A stretch of 44,273 nt of DNA from NCBI GenBank assembly GCA_019694555.1, contig JAIBBS010000054.1, forward strand, positions 1 through 44,273. Direction: 5' to 3'. The notes under the pieces were generated by a model. The model did no database searches. It saw nothing but the letters and a program-made list of their open reading frames with translations, and was not told the DNA's origin. A program made the position numbers and the translations under genes. Positions 1 to 8,088 of the stretch are shown here, one piece after another. Every line of letters begins with the position of its first letter. The first letter of the stretch is position 1. The stretch comes from Nannocystaceae bacterium (GTDB lineage: Bacteria; Myxococcota_A; Polyangia; Nannocystales; Nannocystaceae).

Positions 1-319
1 TGGGCACGTACGGCGTGACCACGGGCGGCAACATGCCGCCGGTCGTCACGGTGCCGCCGGTGGTGCCGCCGGTCTTGCCCGGTTCGGTCTTGCCCGGTTC
101 GGTCTTGCCCGGTTCGGTCTTGCCCGGTTCGGTCTTGCCCGGCTCGGTCTCGCTGCCCGGTGCCACGACCTCGGGCTCGCCGACGCCGGCCTCGGGCACG
201 ACGTCCTTGGGTCCGTCGTACACGCGCGCCGGTGCGCTCGGTGCAGGGGTCGTCGACGCGCCGGCTGGGGCCGCGGCGGGTGCCACCATCGCGAGGACGA
301 GACAGGCGCTGACGAACAT
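1..319 (-). CDS. Secreted protein with TEPGK repeats (C-terminus beyond window)
   Basis: The minus-strand frame opens with ATG at 319 and stays open to the left edge, so about 106 codons are visible and the C-terminus is missing. The N-terminus (MFVSACLVLAMVAPAAAPAG) is a signal peptide or signal anchor. A Pro/Ala/Val/Glu-rich stretch follows, then five TEPGK pentapeptides in a row, then a Gly/Thr/Pro-rich stretch. Low-complexity linkers of this kind are common between the signal and the functional domain of myxobacterial surface proteins, so the real domain probably lies outside the window. No function can be assigned. A TAGCCT box lies 8 nt before the ATG. The gene is divergent from the lipoprotein gene at 457. 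Confidence 0.7.
   Translation of the reverse strand, partial: MFVSACLVLAMVAPAAAPAGASTTPAPSAPARVYDGPKDVVPEAGVGEPEVVAPGSETEPGKTEPGKTEPGKTEPGKTEPGKTGGTTGGTVTTGGMLPPVVTPYVP
74..148. repeat. Five tandem 15-bp repeats coding TEPGK
   Basis: The unit cttgcccggttcggt occurs five times head to tail; the last copy has one C for T change. The unit is a multiple of three, so gain or loss of copies would keep the reading frame of the minus-strand secreted protein. Confidence 0.9.
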
Positions 320-327
320 GCGCGCGG

Positions 328-333
328 AGGCTA
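328..333 (-). promoter_or_regulatory. -10-like box, TAGCCT, 8 nt before start
   Basis: TAGCCT read on the minus strand lies 8 nt upstream of the ATG at 319. It fits the TANNNT pattern seen before many genes in this window. No Shine-Dalgarno sequence is visible between it and the start. Confidence 0.35.
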
Positions 334-444
334 TCCCGGCTGGCCCCAGCGCTCAAGCGCACGGGCGTGCACGAGCGGCCGTGTCCTGGCGCACGTGCCG
401 ATGCCGGTCGCGTCGCGCCACCGAGGTCCGCGCGGCAGCCTTGC

Positions 445-450
445 TATGCT
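445..450 (+). promoter_or_regulatory. -10-like box, TATGCT, 6 nt before start
   Basis: GCTATGCT ends 6 nt before the ATG at 457. A transcript started from this box would begin at or very near the start codon, so the message would be leaderless or nearly so. No clear -35 box was found. Confidence 0.45.
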
Positions 451-456
451 GAAGCG

Positions 457-1398
457 ATGCGCACCTGTGTGCTCGTGGTGTTGGCCTGCGCGACCGCGTT
501 GCCATGCGGTTGCGGCAGCAGCCGCGACGACGACGATGCCACGGTCTGGCACGCCGTCACGCTGCCCGAGGGGGTGGTGTCGCTGCAGTCGGTCTGGTCC
601 TTCGCGCCCGACGACGTGTGGCTCGCGGCCGACAGCGGCAAGCTGCTGCACTTCGACGGCAGCGCGTGGACCACGACCACGCTCAACCCCGCGGTGACGG
701 TGGTGTCGCTGATGGGCTTCGCGCCCGACTCGCTGGTGGGCGTGGGCGGCGCGAGCCTGGCGCGCTACGACGGCAGCGCGTGGACGGTCGAGGATCTCAC
801 GGCCGCGAACGTCGGCATCGAGGGGGTCTCGTCGGTGTGGGGCACGGGACCGAGCGACCTGTGGGTCGGCGGCGATCAGTCGACCGCGGCGCACTTCGAC
901 GGCACCACCTGGACGCGCACGATCGCCGGCAGCACCGACAACGTCGCGCTGTGGGGCACCGCCAGCGACGACGTGTGGATCGGCGGTGTGTTCGACGTCG
1001 GTCACTTCGACGGCACCACGTGGACCACGATCGAGGACCTCGGCCACGGCGCCGACGCGATCTGGGCCAGCGCCGCCGACGACGTGTGGATCACCGCCGA
1101 CGACGAGCTGTCGCACTTCGACGGCAGCAGCTGGACCGAGACCGAGCTCGACGGCGTCGGCGGCGTTTCGGCGATGTGGGGCTTCGCCAGCGACGACGTG
1201 TGGGGCGTCGGCGACTTCGCCACCGTCGCGCACTACGACGGCACGCAGTGGGACGTGCTCGATCGCCAGCACGCGGGCAGCCCGTACCTGCGACAGCTGC
1301 TCGACGTGCACGGCAGCGGCCCGGGGGATCTGTGGGCGGTGGGTGCGGAGCTGGGCGAGAGCGGCTCGACGCCGCTGCTGTGGCAGATCGACGGGTGA
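457..1398 (+). CDS. Lipoprotein with seven DDVW/HFDG propeller-like repeats
   Basis: The product has 313 aa. The frame is open further upstream, but the ATG at 457 is preferred because the lipoprotein signal starts there (MRTCVLVVLACATALPCGC, lipid Cys at residue 17 or 19) and a TATGCT box lies 6 nt upstream. After a short acidic spacer the mature part consists of about seven repeats of roughly 40 aa. Each has a W-x-F/T-A-S/P-D-D-V-W segment followed by H-F-D-G-T/S-x-W; the last copy is degenerate. The regular Asp-Asp-Val-Trp and Phe-Asp-Gly pattern suggests a beta-propeller. Similar repeat lipoproteins are common in myxobacteria and have no established function. An extracellular or periplasmic binding role is inferred from structure only. 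Confidence 0.8.
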   Translation: MRTCVLVVLACATALPCGCGSSRDDDDATVWHAVTLPEGVVSLQSVWSFAPDDVWLAADSGKLLHFDGSAWTTTTLNPAVTVVSLMGFAPDSLVGVGGASLARYDGSAWTVEDLTAANVGIEGVSSVWGTGPSDLWVGGDQSTAAHFDGTTWTRTIAGSTDNVALWGTASDDVWIGGVFDVGHFDGTTWTTIEDLGHGADAIWASAADDVWITADDELSHFDGSSWTETELDGVGGVSAMWGFASDDVWGVGDFATVAHYDGTQWDVLDRQHAGSPYLRQLLDVHGSGPGDLWAVGAELGESGSTPLLWQIDG

Positions 1399-1423
1399 TC
1401 GCGATCGCGCGCAGGCGCTCGTG

Positions 1424-1429
1424 TACCCT
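1424..1429 (+). promoter_or_regulatory. -10-like box, TACCCT, 7 nt before start
   Basis: TACCCT lies 7 nt before the ATG at 1437 and just after the stop of the preceding gene. It is a weaker match to the TANNNT pattern shared by many genes here. Confidence 0.3.
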
Positions 1430-1436
1430 CGTCGCG

Positions 1437-2297
1437 ATGAACATCGCAGCCAGGCTCGCGTGGGGGATCGGTGCGACCGTGATGCTCGCGAGCCCGAGCG
1501 CGCGCGCCGAGCAGGTCGTGGTGTTCGACCGCACGTGGGTGCACACGCCGGAGCTGCCGGACTCGCACTACCGCGAGATGCCCGATGTCGGCACGCCGGC
1601 GGACTGGACCAGCCCGGTCGACTACTCGCAGGGCTCGGCGTGGGTCTACCTCGAGGTGCACACCAAGCCGACCGAGCAGGAGACCAAGTTCCAGGTCTGC
1701 TTCGAGGCCACGCCGACCTATGCCTGCACCGACCAGTCGCCGACGTACACCGACGTCGGCACGTACGAGTGGGAGACGCCGTTCGCCAACTTCTGGTCGC
1801 CGCCGGGCGAGTTCGTCGACTGGACGCAGGGCGTGACCAACATCGCGTGCATCCTCAAGGACACGATGAACGGCAAGCCCTCGGCCGACAACGTCGGGCC
1901 GCGAACCGCGGCCCTGTACACGCCGACCGAGGTACGCATGGTCGTCACGCTGGTCGAGGCCGGCGGCGTCTACGAACCGCCCACGCCGACCGGTGCGACC
2001 ACCGGCGGCAGCGACAGCGGCGGTGGCGAGACGCTCGGCGACGCGAGCACCAGCTTCGGCAGCGATGGCGGTGGCAGCAGCGGCACGACCGGCGCGGGCA
2101 GCAGCGGGCCGGCCTCGAGCAGCGGCGCGGGCGAGGCCGACGGCGTTGCCGACGGCAGCGGCGGCAACGCCTCGAGCAGCACCGATGCAGCGGCGGACGA
2201 GGGCACTGCCGGCTGCGGCTGCAGCAGCGAGCGACCACGGCCCGCCGCGGCGCTGCTGTGGCTGCCGGTGTGGCTGGCGATCCGGCGTCGGCGTTGA
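1437..2297 (+). CDS. Secreted protein with MYXO-CTERM-like anchor
   Basis: The product has 286 aa. The start at 1437 gives a classic signal peptide with probable cleavage after ARA (residues 1-22). Residues of about 25-180 form a compact Trp/Tyr-rich domain that I do not recognise; it has two Cys in the middle and one later. From about residue 185 there is a long Gly/Ser/Thr/Ala linker. The protein ends with Gly-Cys-Gly-Cys, a hydrophobic stretch and four Arg, which is the MYXO-CTERM pattern associated with cell-surface sorting in myxobacteria. The gene lies 38 bp after the DDVW lipoprotein on the same strand and may be co-transcribed, although it has its own TACCCT box. Function unknown; surface location is well supported. 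Confidence 0.8.
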   Translation: MNIAARLAWGIGATVMLASPSARAEQVVVFDRTWVHTPELPDSHYREMPDVGTPADWTSPVDYSQGSAWVYLEVHTKPTEQETKFQVCFEATPTYACTDQSPTYTDVGTYEWETPFANFWSPPGEFVDWTQGVTNIACILKDTMNGKPSADNVGPRTAALYTPTEVRMVVTLVEAGGVYEPPTPTGATTGGSDSGGGETLGDASTSFGSDGGGSSGTTGAGSSGPASSSGAGEADGVADGSGGNASSSTDAAADEGTAGCGCSSERPRPAAALLWLPVWLAIRRRR

Positions 2298-2331
2298 GCT
2301 TGCGCGCGTGGGCGTGGGCGTGGGCGCGCGA

Positions 2332-2895
2332 TCACAGGCGCGTCCAGTGGTACTGCGGGTAGTGATAGCCGTCGTCGCGCAGCACCGACCAGCGCGCGCC
2401 GCAGGCGGTGCATCGCGCCGTGATCTCGCAACAGCACCGCTGCGCGTCGACCGTCTCCGCCTCGACCTCCCACAGCGGGCCCCACACCGGCGCGCCGCTG
2501 CCCGACTCCGCGAGGCAGGCGCAGCGGCCCAGCACACGGCCCTCGATCACCGCGATCGCACGATCGGCATCGCGTCGCCAGTCACGCAGGCCCGGGCGCG
2601 GCGGCAGCGAGGCTCGTGCGAGACGCAGACGCTCCAGCTCCGGCGCGCCGCCGAAGTGCCGCAATGCTTCGCACGCGAGCATGCCGAACGACGTCGGCTC
2701 GTCGGCGCCCATGCGCTCGAGCCCGAGCATCGCCGCGCGCGCGAGCGCGGACGCGGCCGCGGCGTCGCCGTCGGCGACGGTGCGCGCTTGCTGCCAGCAG
2801 CGGTTGCCGTGCTCGATCGACTCGGCGTAGGCGCGCAGCACCAGCGCGATCCAGGCTTCGGCATCGGCGGGGGTGGGCTCGGCGGCTTCCGGCAT
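2332..2895 (-). CDS. Hypothetical protein with Cys-rich, zinc-ribbon-like C-terminus
   Basis: The product has 187 aa and no signal peptide, so it is probably cytoplasmic. The first two thirds are Ala/Leu/Glu/Arg-rich and look helical. The last third carries Cys-x-Cys, then Cys-Cys-Cys, then Cys-x-x-Cys (RCTACGARW), with the spacing of a zinc ribbon or treble clef. I do not recognise the family. The frame is open upstream to 3129, but that part overlaps the end of the neighbouring Tat-exported protein, so the ATG at 2895 is preferred. A TACGAT box lies 13 nt before it. Confidence 0.65.
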   Translation of the reverse strand: MPEAAEPTPADAEAWIALVLRAYAESIEHGNRCWQQARTVADGDAAAASALARAAMLGLERMGADEPTSFGMLACEALRHFGGAPELERLRLARASLPPRPGLRDWRRDADRAIAVIEGRVLGRCACLAESGSGAPVWGPLWEVEAETVDAQRCCCEITARCTACGARWSVLRDDGYHYPQYHWTRL

Positions 2896-2948
2896 GCTGC
2901 GGCGGGCGATCGTAGCACGTGGCCGCTGAGCGCTGCGGGCACCGCCGG

Positions 2949-4271
2949 CTAGGCGAACGCGCGGAAGTGGAGCCGCAGCACGTAGTCGCCGTCGTCCTTG
3001 TCCTTGCCGCGGAACTCGAACTTCTTCATGTCGCTGGCCCACGTGCCCTTGGGCGTGGGTAGCGGGTCGTCCCACCGCGTCGCGAGGTACGACTGCGTAC
3101 GCTCGGTCAGCTCGATGGTCCACGTCCACGAGCCGATGTAGTCGTCTTGGTTGTTGATGACCTCGTTGATGAGCCAGCCGAAGAACGCCCCCAGGGCCTT
3201 GCCGAGCACCACACCGAGGAACTCGCCGATCGGGCCGAGGTAGGTCGACAGCAACGCACCCACGGCGATGCCGAGGTCGTCGAGCGCCGCCTGGATCTCG
3301 CGTGACAGTGCGTCGTAGACATCCGCGATCAGCTGCGTGAAACCGCCACCGATGTCCTGCTCGCCGACCACCAGCACCAACGCGTAGGTCCCGGGTCCTT
3401 CGAGATCGGCGCCGATGATCTTCCTGCCTGCGTACAGGTCACCGGGCCCGCCGTGCGGGCAGGCGTCGGAGAGGAACGGGTTCGAGTCGACCAGATCGCG
3501 CGAGTACGCGGCACAGGGTTCGTAGTCCTTGTAACGCTTGTCGCCCGACTCGAAGCCTTCGTACTTGATGCGATCGATGGTCGAGACCTTGGTCCGGTGC
3601 AGCAGCGTGCCGCCGATGAGCAGCTCATCGGCTCCGCTGACCCAGCTGTCGTTCTTGACCTTGCACTTGACGGAGTTGAGCTGGAACTCGAACCGCGTGC
3701 ACTTGGGTTCCGCTTTGTCCTGCGCCTTGTCGGTGTTGGGCGCCTGGGTCGTGCCCGACTTGATCGGCAACTCGCGCAGCACGCGGGTGAGCTCGAGATC
3801 GGTACCGGCCTTGACCGTTGCCGCGGCGAGGCCGGCGTCCTTGTAGGGACCCAGGCTGCTCGCGCGCACGACCTCGGACGCCGACAGCAGCCCGCCCAAG
3901 CTCGCACGCACGCGACTCGCCCGTTGGCTCGACATCGCCGCGATGCCGGCAGCGGCGGCAGCGTGCAGCGAGCCCTTGGCGAATTTGCCGCTGGGGTTGG
4001 CGGCCGCGACCGCGAACGCCGAGCGGGTCTTGTGCACGAGCAGCTTCATCAACGCCTGACCGTGCTTGTCGAGCTTGGCGTCGTCGCTGCTGGTGCCTGC
4101 GGGTGCAGTGGTCTCGAGCTGCACGATGCGCCTGGACAGGTCCTTGGGCGTGGGCTTGGCCGGCGCGCCCCAGGCGAGCGGGTCGAGAGCGGCGCCCAGG
4201 CCCAGGCCGCAGAGGCCTCCGGCGGTCGATCGCAACAGGTGTCGGCGGCTGAGTCGGTTGAGGTCGGTCAT
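2949..4271 (-). CDS. Tat-exported protein of unknown function
   Basis: The product has 440 aa. The ATG at 4271 is chosen because GAGGA lies 7-8 nt upstream and the twin-arginine signal begins there: S-R-R-H-L-L-R at residues 8-14, then a hydrophobic stretch ending near AWGAPA. Tat export implies folding, and perhaps cofactor loading, in the cytoplasm. A helical N-terminal region is followed by a probable beta-rich part with several Cys. Around residues 300-370 there is an amphipathic/hydrophobic Gly-rich stretch (VGALLSTYLGPIGEFLGVVL and beyond) that might be membrane-active or a packing helix. The C-terminus is again beta-like. The gene follows the kinase gene by 57 bp on the same strand, so the two probably form an operon. 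No family recognised. Confidence 0.75.
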   Translation of the reverse strand: MTDLNRLSRRHLLRSTAGGLCGLGLGAALDPLAWGAPAKPTPKDLSRRIVQLETTAPAGTSSDDAKLDKHGQALMKLLVHKTRSAFAVAAANPSGKFAKGSLHAAAAAGIAAMSSQRASRVRASLGGLLSASEVVRASSLGPYKDAGLAAATVKAGTDLELTRVLRELPIKSGTTQAPNTDKAQDKAEPKCTRFEFQLNSVKCKVKNDSWVSGADELLIGGTLLHRTKVSTIDRIKYEGFESGDKRYKDYEPCAAYSRDLVDSNPFLSDACPHGGPGDLYAGRKIIGADLEGPGTYALVLVVGEQDIGGGFTQLIADVYDALSREIQAALDDLGIAVGALLSTYLGPIGEFLGVVLGKALGAFFGWLINEVINNQDDYIGSWTWTIELTERTQSYLATRWDDPLPTPKGTWASDMKKFEFRGKDKDDGDYVLRLHFRAFA

Positions 4272-4328
4272 GGCGGGGTCCTCGCGATTGCCGGTGGACG
4301 AAACTCCCCCCCGCACTGTGACCACGGC

Positions 4329-7300
4329 TCAGCGATGTTCTTCGAGCCAACGTCGACAGGTCTCGACGCCGGCGTCGTCCTGCAGCGTCGCGAACTCGGC
4401 CTGGGCATCCCGGGCCTGACGTCGCGCGCTCGCGTGGTGCCCCTGGGCCCAGCTCGTGCGCGCGAGGCCGAGCAACGCATCGGCGGCTCGGGCCGCCGCG
4501 CCCTGCTCGCGTGCGAGCGCGCGGGCGTGGTCGAAGCCTTCGCGCGCCGCGGCCAGCTCGCCCAGCGCGAGATCGTCGTAGGCCAGGTACAATACGGCGC
4601 GTCCCTCCGTGAGCGGGTCGACGCCGTGCAGGAGCGCGACCGCGGTGCGCTGCAGCTGACGCGCGGCGGCGACATCGTGTCGCGCACGCTCGACGTCGGC
4701 GCGGCTGAGCGCGACGAAGGCTCGCATCTGCGGATCGCCCGCGGCCGCGGCGATGCCCTCGGCGAGCGCGAGCTCCGATCCCGCGAGCTCGAGCCGCCCG
4801 GTCTCGGTCGCGATCTGGGCGAGGTTGAGGTGCGTGATGGCCAGCACGGGATGCTGGGGACCGTACGCGGGCTCGAGGATCGCGAGCCCGCGACGGAGCT
4901 CGGCCTCGGCCTCGACGATGCGGCCCGCCTGCGACAGCAAGGATCCGAGGTTGATGCGGGCCTTGCCGGTGTCGGGGTGCGTGGGGCCGGCGGCCGTCTC
5001 CGACATCGCCACCGCCTCGGCCAGCAGCGCGAGGCCTTGGTCGAGGCGACCGGCGGTGTGCAGATCCGAGGCTTGGTTGGCCAGCAGGACCACCAGGCTC
5101 CGCGCCTGATCGGCGCGCGTGCGCGCGATCGCGATGCCCGCGTCGCGGTACGCCATCGCCTGCGGCAGCGCGCCCAGTGCATCGAGCACGTCGGCGATGC
5201 GACCGTAGTCGGCAACGAGCTGCGGACTGCGGGGGTCACCGCGTGCGAGCCGCGATTGCAACACCTCGAGCTCGATCGACAGCGCCGCGCCGGCGCGACC
5301 CAGGCGCAGCAGGTCGCCGGCGAGGTTGCCCCGCGCCGCGAGCACGAGCGGATGCTCGGGCCCGCGTAGCGCGGTCGCCAGCTCGATCGCGCGCTGGTGC
5401 TCCTGCGCGGCCTCGGCATGACGCTCGATGCTGGCCAACAACGAACCCAGCCGGTCGTACAGCTGTGGCACGGCAGCGCTGTCGGGCACCGCGGCGGCCT
5501 CCGCGATCGCGCCGCGGTAGACCGCCTCGGCCTCGGCGTAGCGCCCTGCCGCGAAGAGCGACCAGCCCTCGCAGGCACGTCGCTCGAGTCGCAGCTCGAT
5601 GCCCTCGCCCGCGCGGGCGGCGATCGACGCCGCCATCGCCGCCCACCACTGCGCGCGCGCGGTGCTGTCGGGGACCTGGCCCAGCGTGCACAGCAGCTCG
5701 CGGGCCGCGGCCGCGGCGGTCTCGTCGTCGCCACTGGCGATCGCGCCGTGGAACGCCTCGGTGAGCGCGGCCTCGCCCGCAGCGTTCTCCTGCGCGCGCC
5801 ACTGCGCGATGCCCAGGACCAGCGAGGCCTCCGCGCGCAGCGGCGGATACTCGCGCGCGGTGCCGCCGTCGCGCACGCGCGTGGCCTGCTCGGCGGCCTC
5901 GGCGAAGCGACCGAAGTCGCCGGCGACCCATGCATCGCCAAGCACGCGGCGCTCGTCTTCCACCGCTTGCGCGAGCGCAGGGTCGCCGGGTGGCGCGATC
6001 TGGGCCAGCAATCGGTCGACGTCGCCGCAGGCCGCGGGATCGGGCAACGCCGCGACGACATCGGGCGCGCGCGCGACGAGGTCGCGGTCGGCGGCCTCGA
6101 GCACGGCCAGCGCGGCGTCGAGTCGTGCACGCATGCGGTCGAGGCACCGCATGCGCCGATCGAGCAGCAGGTCGGATTGCGCGCCGCGGACGCGCGTGGC
6201 CTCGCACGCATCGATCCGCTGCGCGCGCCAGCGGTCGGTCCAGTCGTCGAGCCCCTGTGCCAGCTGGGCATGGGTCTGCGCCGCAATCGGCGAACCGCTG
6301 GCGCGAAGTTGCTCGCGCAGCGCGGCCTCGCGCTGCGCGCCCCAGCTCCCGTCGAGCCCCTCGTCGGCGCGGTCGCACCCTGGTGCGCGTGGCCACGTCA
6401 GCGCCAGCGCGGCGGTGCCCACCAGCGTGACCGCACCGAACCCGATCCGCGCCCGCCAGCGCGAGGGATCGCGGGTGAGCGCCAGGATCAGCGCGTCGAG
6501 GCTGGCGAAGCGAGCCGCGGGATCGAGCGACAACCCCCGGGCCAACGCCTGATGGATGCGCGCGGGCACGGCCGCGGCCGGCCGTGCCCGCATGCGTCCA
6601 TGCGACATCGCGCGTCGCCGCGCGTCGTCGTCGTCGCCCTCGAACGGGTGCAGACCGAACAGGGCTTCGTACAGCGCGACGCAGAACGAGAACTGATCGC
6701 AGCGCTCATCGACTGCGGCGCCGCGCTCGAGCTCCGGCGCCGCGTAGCCGCGGGTGCCGACGACCTGCCCGCTGGTCCGCGCGGTGGTCGTCCCGCGATC
6801 GGTCGACGGTCCGCCTTCGCCTCCACCGCGCTCCCAGGCCCCGCCGATGCCGTGCGCGAGCCCGAAGTCGGCGACCCGCGGACGACCATCGCTGCCGACC
6901 AGCACGTTGTCAGGCTTGAAGTCGCCGTGCGCGAGCCCGACCGCGTGGGCGGCCGCGAGCCCGCGCGCGCACGCGACGAACATCGCCAGCACCTCCGGCC
7001 AGGGCCGCCGGGCCTGCGCCAACCACCCCCGCAGCGTCTGCCCGGCGACGAATTCCATCGCCAGGAACACGCGGCCTCGATGCGCACCGATGCCGTGCAC
7101 CACCACGACGTTGGGATGGGACAGCTGGGCCATCGCCCGGGCCTCGCGCCAGATCCGTGACAACGACAGCTCTCGAGCATCGACGTCGTAGAGCTTGAGC
7201 GCCACGCGCCGGTCGAGCTGGAGATCGTGCGCGAGGTAGACCACCGCCATGCCGCCGGCGCCCAGCGGGCGCTCGACTCGGTAGCTGTCGTCGACGATCG

Positions 7301-7421
7301 TGCCGCTGGCGATCCACGCCGAGGCACGGGTGCTCGCGGCACCGAGCGCGCCAGCGACCGAGTGCAGCCACGCGTCGGATGGCGCAATCGATCCGCTGCC
7401 TTCGGACAACGCGTCGCCCAT
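4329..7421 (-). CDS. Hanks-type Ser/Thr protein kinase with TPR sensor region
   Basis: The product has 1030 aa. The kinase domain (about residues 45-320) has the Gly loop GAGGMAVVY (54-62), the ATP-binding Lys in VALK (76), the catalytic loop HGDFKPDN (165-172), DFG (185-187) and APE (228-230). It should be active, but it is of the non-RD type because Gly replaces the Arg before the catalytic Asp. A single membrane helix lies at about 325-343. The remaining 680 or so residues are Ala/Leu-rich tetratricopeptide-like repeats, which bind protein partners. Similar kinase-TM-TPR proteins are frequent in myxobacteria. The gene is divergent from a sigma factor gene, with only 43 bp between the start codons, and upstream of the Tat protein, so it may regulate either. 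TACGCT lies 9 nt before the ATG. Confidence 0.92.
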   Translation of the reverse strand: MGDALSEGSGSIAPSDAWLHSVAGALGAASTRASAWIASGTIVDDSYRVERPLGAGGMAVVYLAHDLQLDRRVALKLYDVDARELSLSRIWREARAMAQLSHPNVVVVHGIGAHRGRVFLAMEFVAGQTLRGWLAQARRPWPEVLAMFVACARGLAAAHAVGLAHGDFKPDNVLVGSDGRPRVADFGLAHGIGGAWERGGGEGGPSTDRGTTTARTSGQVVGTRGYAAPELERGAAVDERCDQFSFCVALYEALFGLHPFEGDDDDARRRAMSHGRMRARPAAAVPARIHQALARGLSLDPAARFASLDALILALTRDPSRWRARIGFGAVTLVGTAALALTWPRAPGCDRADEGLDGSWGAQREAALREQLRASGSPIAAQTHAQLAQGLDDWTDRWRAQRIDACEATRVRGAQSDLLLDRRMRCLDRMRARLDAALAVLEAADRDLVARAPDVVAALPDPAACGDVDRLLAQIAPPGDPALAQAVEDERRVLGDAWVAGDFGRFAEAAEQATRVRDGGTAREYPPLRAEASLVLGIAQWRAQENAAGEAALTEAFHGAIASGDDETAAAAARELLCTLGQVPDSTARAQWWAAMAASIAARAGEGIELRLERRACEGWSLFAAGRYAEAEAVYRGAIAEAAAVPDSAAVPQLYDRLGSLLASIERHAEAAQEHQRAIELATALRGPEHPLVLAARGNLAGDLLRLGRAGAALSIELEVLQSRLARGDPRSPQLVADYGRIADVLDALGALPQAMAYRDAGIAIARTRADQARSLVVLLANQASDLHTAGRLDQGLALLAEAVAMSETAAGPTHPDTGKARINLGSLLSQAGRIVEAEAELRRGLAILEPAYGPQHPVLAITHLNLAQIATETGRLELAGSELALAEGIAAAAGDPQMRAFVALSRADVERARHDVAAARQLQRTAVALLHGVDPLTEGRAVLYLAYDDLALGELAAAREGFDHARALAREQGAAARAADALLGLARTSWAQGHHASARRQARDAQAEFATLQDDAGVETCRRWLEEHR

Positions 7422-7430
7422 CGCGTTGCC

Positions 7431-7436
7431 AGCGTA
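7431..7436 (-). promoter_or_regulatory. -10-like box, TACGCT, before kinase gene
   Basis: Read on the minus strand, GCTACGCT ends 9 nt before the kinase ATG at 7421. It faces the TATACT box of the divergent sigma factor gene, with 16 bp between the two boxes, so the two promoters must overlap. Confidence 0.4.
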
Positions 7437-7452
7437 GCTCGGCCGCGCTCGC

Positions 7453-7458
7453 TATACT
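7453..7458 (+). promoter_or_regulatory. -10 box, TATACT, 6 nt before sigma factor start
   Basis: GCTATACT is one base from the TATAAT consensus and ends 6 nt before the GTG at 7465. Transcription should start at about the first base of the GTG, giving a leaderless message. TTGCCA at 7426-7431 is 21 bp upstream, too far for a normal -35 element. Confidence 0.5.
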
Positions 7459-7464
7459 TCCGGC

Positions 7465-8082
7465 GTGACCACCACGGGGGATCACCCAGACTCGGCGCTC
7501 GAGGTGGAAATCCGCGCCCACGCCGAGGCCGAGCGCTGGGCCGATGCGGCGACGGTGGCGATCCTCGGCTACGGCCCGGAGCTGCTGGGATTCCTGCGCG
7601 CTGCGGCGCCGTCGAACGCCGAGGCCGAGGAGGCCTTCGCGGAGCTGTCGGAACGACTGTGGCGCAAACTGCCCGAGTTCGCGTGGCGCAGCAGCTTTCG
7701 TACGTGGGCCTACGTCATCGCCCGCCGTCTGCTGGTCGACCGCCAGCGTCAGCTGCAGGCCCGCGCGCGACGGGAGGTACCGTGGTCCGACGTTCCCGCG
7801 CCGCAGATCGCCGCCGCAATCCGATCCACGCTCGACAGCACGCCGTGGCGCCACGACGAACGCGTCGCGATGGTACGCGCACTGCTCGACGAAGAGGAGC
7901 GCGCGCTGCTGGTGCTGCGGGTCGAACGGCGCATGCGGTGGCCGGAGATCGTGCGCATCCTCGCCGATGTCGGCGACGACACCGAGCGCATCGATCGCGA
8001 GGCCGCGCGGCTGCGCAAGCAGTTCGCTCGCATCAAGGATCGGCTACGCCGCGGCGTGGCCGATCGCGAGCCTGGATCGTGA
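7465..8082 (+). CDS. ECF-like RNA polymerase sigma factor
   Basis: The product has 205 aa with a GTG start. Residues of about 50-95 resemble sigma region 2; the segment SSFRTWAYVIARRLLVDRQR matches the region 2.3-2.4 pattern for promoter melting and -10 recognition. After a linker, residues of about 130-200 resemble region 4: D-E-E-E-R-A-L-L-V-L-R-V followed by a helix-turn-helix and a basic recognition helix with KQFARIKDRLRR. The size is usual for the group-4 (ECF) family. No anti-sigma gene is adjacent. The divergent neighbour is a membrane kinase with TPRs, which is the best candidate for its control. The stop is 6 bp from the stop of the convergent lipoprotein gene. Confidence 0.82.
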   Translation: MTTTGDHPDSALEVEIRAHAEAERWADAATVAILGYGPELLGFLRAAAPSNAEAEEAFAELSERLWRKLPEFAWRSSFRTWAYVIARRLLVDRQRQLQARARREVPWSDVPAPQIAAAIRSTLDSTPWRHDERVAMVRALLDEEERALLVLRVERRMRWPEIVRILADVGDDTERIDREAARLRKQFARIKDRLRRGVADREPGS

Positions 8083-8088
8083 TCGCGA

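Noticed and set aside
5397..7160. 587-codon plus-strand frame opposite the kinase gene
   Set aside because: Antisense to well-defined kinase motifs, Arg/Gly/Ala-rich, no recognisable fold.
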